A stretch of 64,000 nt of DNA, taken from Lates calcarifer (Eukaryota; Chordata; Actinopteri; Centropomidae). This document shows, in pieces, positions 61,374 through 64,000 of the stretch; position 1 is the first letter of the stretch; the number at the start of each line of letters is the position of its first letter. The position numbers and the translations under genes are program-made. A model generated the notes under the pieces. That model had not been told where the DNA came from and did no database searches. It saw only the letters and a program-made list of their open reading frames with translations. Location: positions 22,415,804 through 22,479,803 of the forward strand of contig NC_066837.1 in NCBI RefSeq assembly GCF_001640805.2, written 5' to 3'.

Positions 61374-62839
61374 GTCCCGGTTCGGACCGGCAGAGAAAGT
61401 CCTCCTCGTCCTCCTCCACCCGAGCCCCGGGAGCGCCTCTCTGGAAACCCGAAAAAAAAAAAAAAGATTAAGGAAAGGAATGAAAGGGGGATGGATGATG
61501 AGTGTGTTGGGGTTCGGGGGTGATGGCGCAGAGGAAAAAAATCCGATCATTATCGATGATGGACCGCTGCAGACTCTGAATGTTCGCTCTTATTTGAAAA
61601 AAAAAAAACACAAACATTGTTCAGTTTTGCTTTGGTTGAGTAAACAGGAGTATAAAAGAAAAAAAAAAATCAGTGCGAGAGATGTTAGTTGAAACCACTT
61701 TCTTTTCAGATGATCTCCCGTCTTTACTGTTTAACCCCTGACATGTACTCGCCGTTACCAACATGTATTAAATGTTCAGAAAGTTGACTGCAGAGCAATT
61801 TCCTGGAAAGTACTTTTATTTATTTTATCTATTAAAATGAACAAACACTGGTAACTTGTTGTGTGTCCTAGATTTGTCTATATTCTTCACATAGGCTCAC
61901 TTTGCGTCTCTTTCATTGTATTAGCTCACAGACAAGCACAAGAAGCAAGGGCTGCAACTACCTATATTCAACTAGAGCAGCATGAAAAAGGAAACAACTT
62001 GCCTTGATTTGTGACTTACATTGTTGTCTCCATAGATATCACAACACAATCTATAAAATAACAGTGTGTAAATGTGGTCTATTAAAGATACAGTATGAAA
62101 TACAATGATTTATTCTGGAAATAGAAAGAGTGAAAGAGAAATACACATGTAGAAAGCTCATACATGTATGGAGCATTTTAATTACACAACAGAAAACTTC
62201 ATCATAAGGCACTTGGGGGTGTTTGTTTCCGCCTCTCTTTCACCTTCAGTATCCATATCAGACCTCATCATTCATTACCTTATCTTGTTTATTACTGGAG
62301 TCAGAGAGGAGCTGGTGTGATAGCACAGTCAGTCGCTCAGGGGAAGCCTTCAAAACAGCAAGACCCCAGCAGAGTTAATGTCACACAAATCACATAGAGG
62401 AGGCATCATCCTGCTTGACAAATCGGGGTTTAGTGTGCGTCAGATATTGCAACAATAATCATCAGAGGCCAACATGAGGAAATGAAACACAAGTTAGAGG
62501 CTTTAGGGTTGTTGTTGTTTTTTTCCAAACACACAGTATTCCCATTTCCAATATTAAAGTTTCTTGGCATCGTCACTGACTGGGAGTCAGGGGAATGAGT
62601 GAAAGCACAGATTAAAATGAACGTGCGTGGATGATCTCAGCTGAGGAAGAGTAAACACAGACTATGGTGCTTTTACAGTGATCAGTGCCTCATTAGGAGG
62701 GTGTGACGCACATGGTAGGTGCACAGAGGAGAGACACGACTGATGAATGAGCGGAAAACACACCGTGGTATGCATGAGTGAACCCTGCACCGAGGAAGTA
62801 ACGGACAAACAGTAAATCCTCACCCTTTCTTGTGTCCTG

Positions 62840-62917
<78 letters not shown>

Positions 62918-63302
62918 AGGGGACAGGGAAATAAATGGCACATATATATCAAGTCTTCAAAAAGTGTAACGTCACTAGTCAGAGTCTGATTTCATAGTAC
63001 AGTACAAAAATATAAATGCCCATTACTCTCAACACAAGGTTTCAAAAGTCAATATTTCAGGCCTTAACCCCATGTGGCCATGTGGTCCTCCTTTAATGTG
63101 TTTCCATATTCTTTTCAAAGCTACATGAAATCAAGCATCACAGAGGATGAAATGCAGCAAAGAGCATCAGAGCTCCCAGGCTGTTACTAAAGAGAGCAAA
63201 CAGACAATATACCTGGATGAGATGATGTTCTGTTTGATGCCTTTTTGTTTTGTCTTTTAAAACGACACATCCAAAGACTGACTGTCCAGTCCAGAGTAGC
63301 AG
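61374..63302. other. npb 3' UTR and intergenic DNA
   Basis: Contains A-runs near 61,452, 61,598 and 61,660, a long (CA)n at 62840-62914, and otherwise anonymous sequence. No coding exon found. Confidence 0.5.
62840..62914. repeat. (CA)n microsatellite
   Basis: About 37 uninterrupted CA units, the longest pure dinucleotide tract in the window. Confidence 0.97.
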
Positions 63303-63493
63303 TTACAAAAGTGACACTGCCTCCAGGTTCTCTTTGATTATTGTGTCCATAACCACCTGGAAGACGACCTGGATGTTGGTGGTGTCGGTCGCAGTGGTGA
63401 AGTGGTGGTAGATGAGTTTGCTGGGCATAGCGTTGAGAGAAACGAAGGTGGCAGCGATAAAGCGGGCCGCCGAATCCACATCACAGTCTGCAC
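63303..63493 (-). CDS. gnav1: G-protein alpha subunit, terminal exon only (probable G-alpha-v class)
   Basis: The last exon of a heterotrimeric G-alpha gene; all earlier exons lie beyond the right edge. It starts after a CAG acceptor at 63493 and ends at TAA 63303, encoding about 63 residues. FTTATDTTNIQVVFQVVMDT is the conserved G-alpha region containing the guanine-contacting TCAT-like loop (here TTAT) and the alpha-5 helix. The tail ENLEAVSLL fits none of the Gs (YELL), Gi (CGLF), Gq (EYNLV) or G12 (IMLQ) endings, and I take it as the fifth class, G-alpha-v, kept in fish and lost in mammals. The G-alpha family is certain; the class is likely. The acceptor sits beside a long C-rich (plus-strand G) tract. 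Confidence 0.75.
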
Positions 63494-63499
63494 CTGGAG

Positions 63500-63529
63500 G
63501 GGGGGGGGGGTGGGGGGGGGGGGGGGGGT
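63500..63529. repeat. Poly-G tract at the G-alpha splice acceptor
   Basis: About 30 plus-strand bases, almost all G with two T interruptions. On the coding strand this is a poly-C pyrimidine tract immediately before the acceptor. Confidence 0.9.
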
Positions 63530-64000
63530 GAGACTTTACAGTGAAAGATCTGCTCAGCACAGACAACTGAACAAGTCTGTTTCTAAGATGTGCATTTATT
63601 GTCACCATAACCAATAAACAATCACCAATGGCAGCTACATAACATTAAAGCACACCAACCTGAGTCAGTTATAAGACTTGAATACCAAGAGATGCGATTG
63701 AGAGTTCAGCGAAAACTAGTTACATTAAGCAGTGGTTGATGAAGTCTTCAGATCTTTATTCAGATTTAAGTAAAAGAACTAAAACATGAATGTCAATGTG
63801 CTCCATTACTAGTAAAAGTCCTGATTTCAATACTTTTACATGTTAAATTATAAAAGGTCCAAACATCAAGCTTCTGCCACTACAAGTCGAATTCAAATAA
63901 ACACATTTGGAGTGTCATGGGCAGGTGTTGGTGAAGGAACACATGAGCTCCTCTGATGGGGCTGTGGGGGTACGTCAAACATTAAAGGTTGGAAGCCACT
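63530..64000. other. Intron of the G-alpha gene
   Basis: No upstream G-alpha exon was recognised before the window ends. Confidence 0.5.

Overview
The window is nuclear genomic DNA of a bony fish, probably a spiny-rayed teleost. Genes have many short exons with GT-AG introns. (CA)n, (CT)n and (GA)n microsatellites are common, and teleost-type interspersed repeats occur in introns. The right edge carries what looks like the fish-retained G-alpha-v class. All gene models were built by hand from the sequence: splice sites and codon phase were followed exon to exon, and each product was compared with known vertebrate families from memory.

Left block (about 1-26.2 kb): mri1 (minus strand, methionine salvage, 3' end off the left edge); cc2d1a (minus, 27 coding exons, DM14 repeats plus C2 domain); brme1 (plus, meiotic recombination, head-to-head with cc2d1a); nanos3 (minus, germline zinc finger, tail-to-tail with brme1). 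The same four genes are neighbours in human 19p13, so this is an old conserved cluster. It places two germline genes side by side.

Middle block (about 27-45 kb): an ADIP/SSX2IP-family coiled-coil gene (minus); a two-exon G-protein gamma gene of gng10 type (minus); and a secreted uromodulin/DMBT1-like gene (minus). That last gene has a signal peptide, EGF-like modules, a D8C domain, six SRCR exons and a ZP module. Its SRCR part was built by recent tandem duplication with a 1,411-base period. A broken copy of part of its ZP region lies about 9 kb upstream.

Right block (about 45.9-64 kb): slc26a11 (minus) and sgsh (plus) share a head-to-head promoter with two tandem CLEAR-type E-boxes, which fits lysosomal control. 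Then comes npb (plus, neuropeptide B precursor, clear TATA box). The terminal exon of a G-alpha gene (minus) runs off the right edge. SLC26A11, SGSH and NPB all lie in human 17q25.

I found no CRISPR array, prokaryotic operon, rRNA, tRNA gene or intact autonomous transposon, and no wholly novel system. The points most worth checking are the SRCR duplication, the tandem CLEAR sites, a charged insertion in sulfamidase, three single-base frame breaks (two in cc2d1a, one in the uromodulin-like gene), and a long near-perfect hairpin at 43.1 kb.
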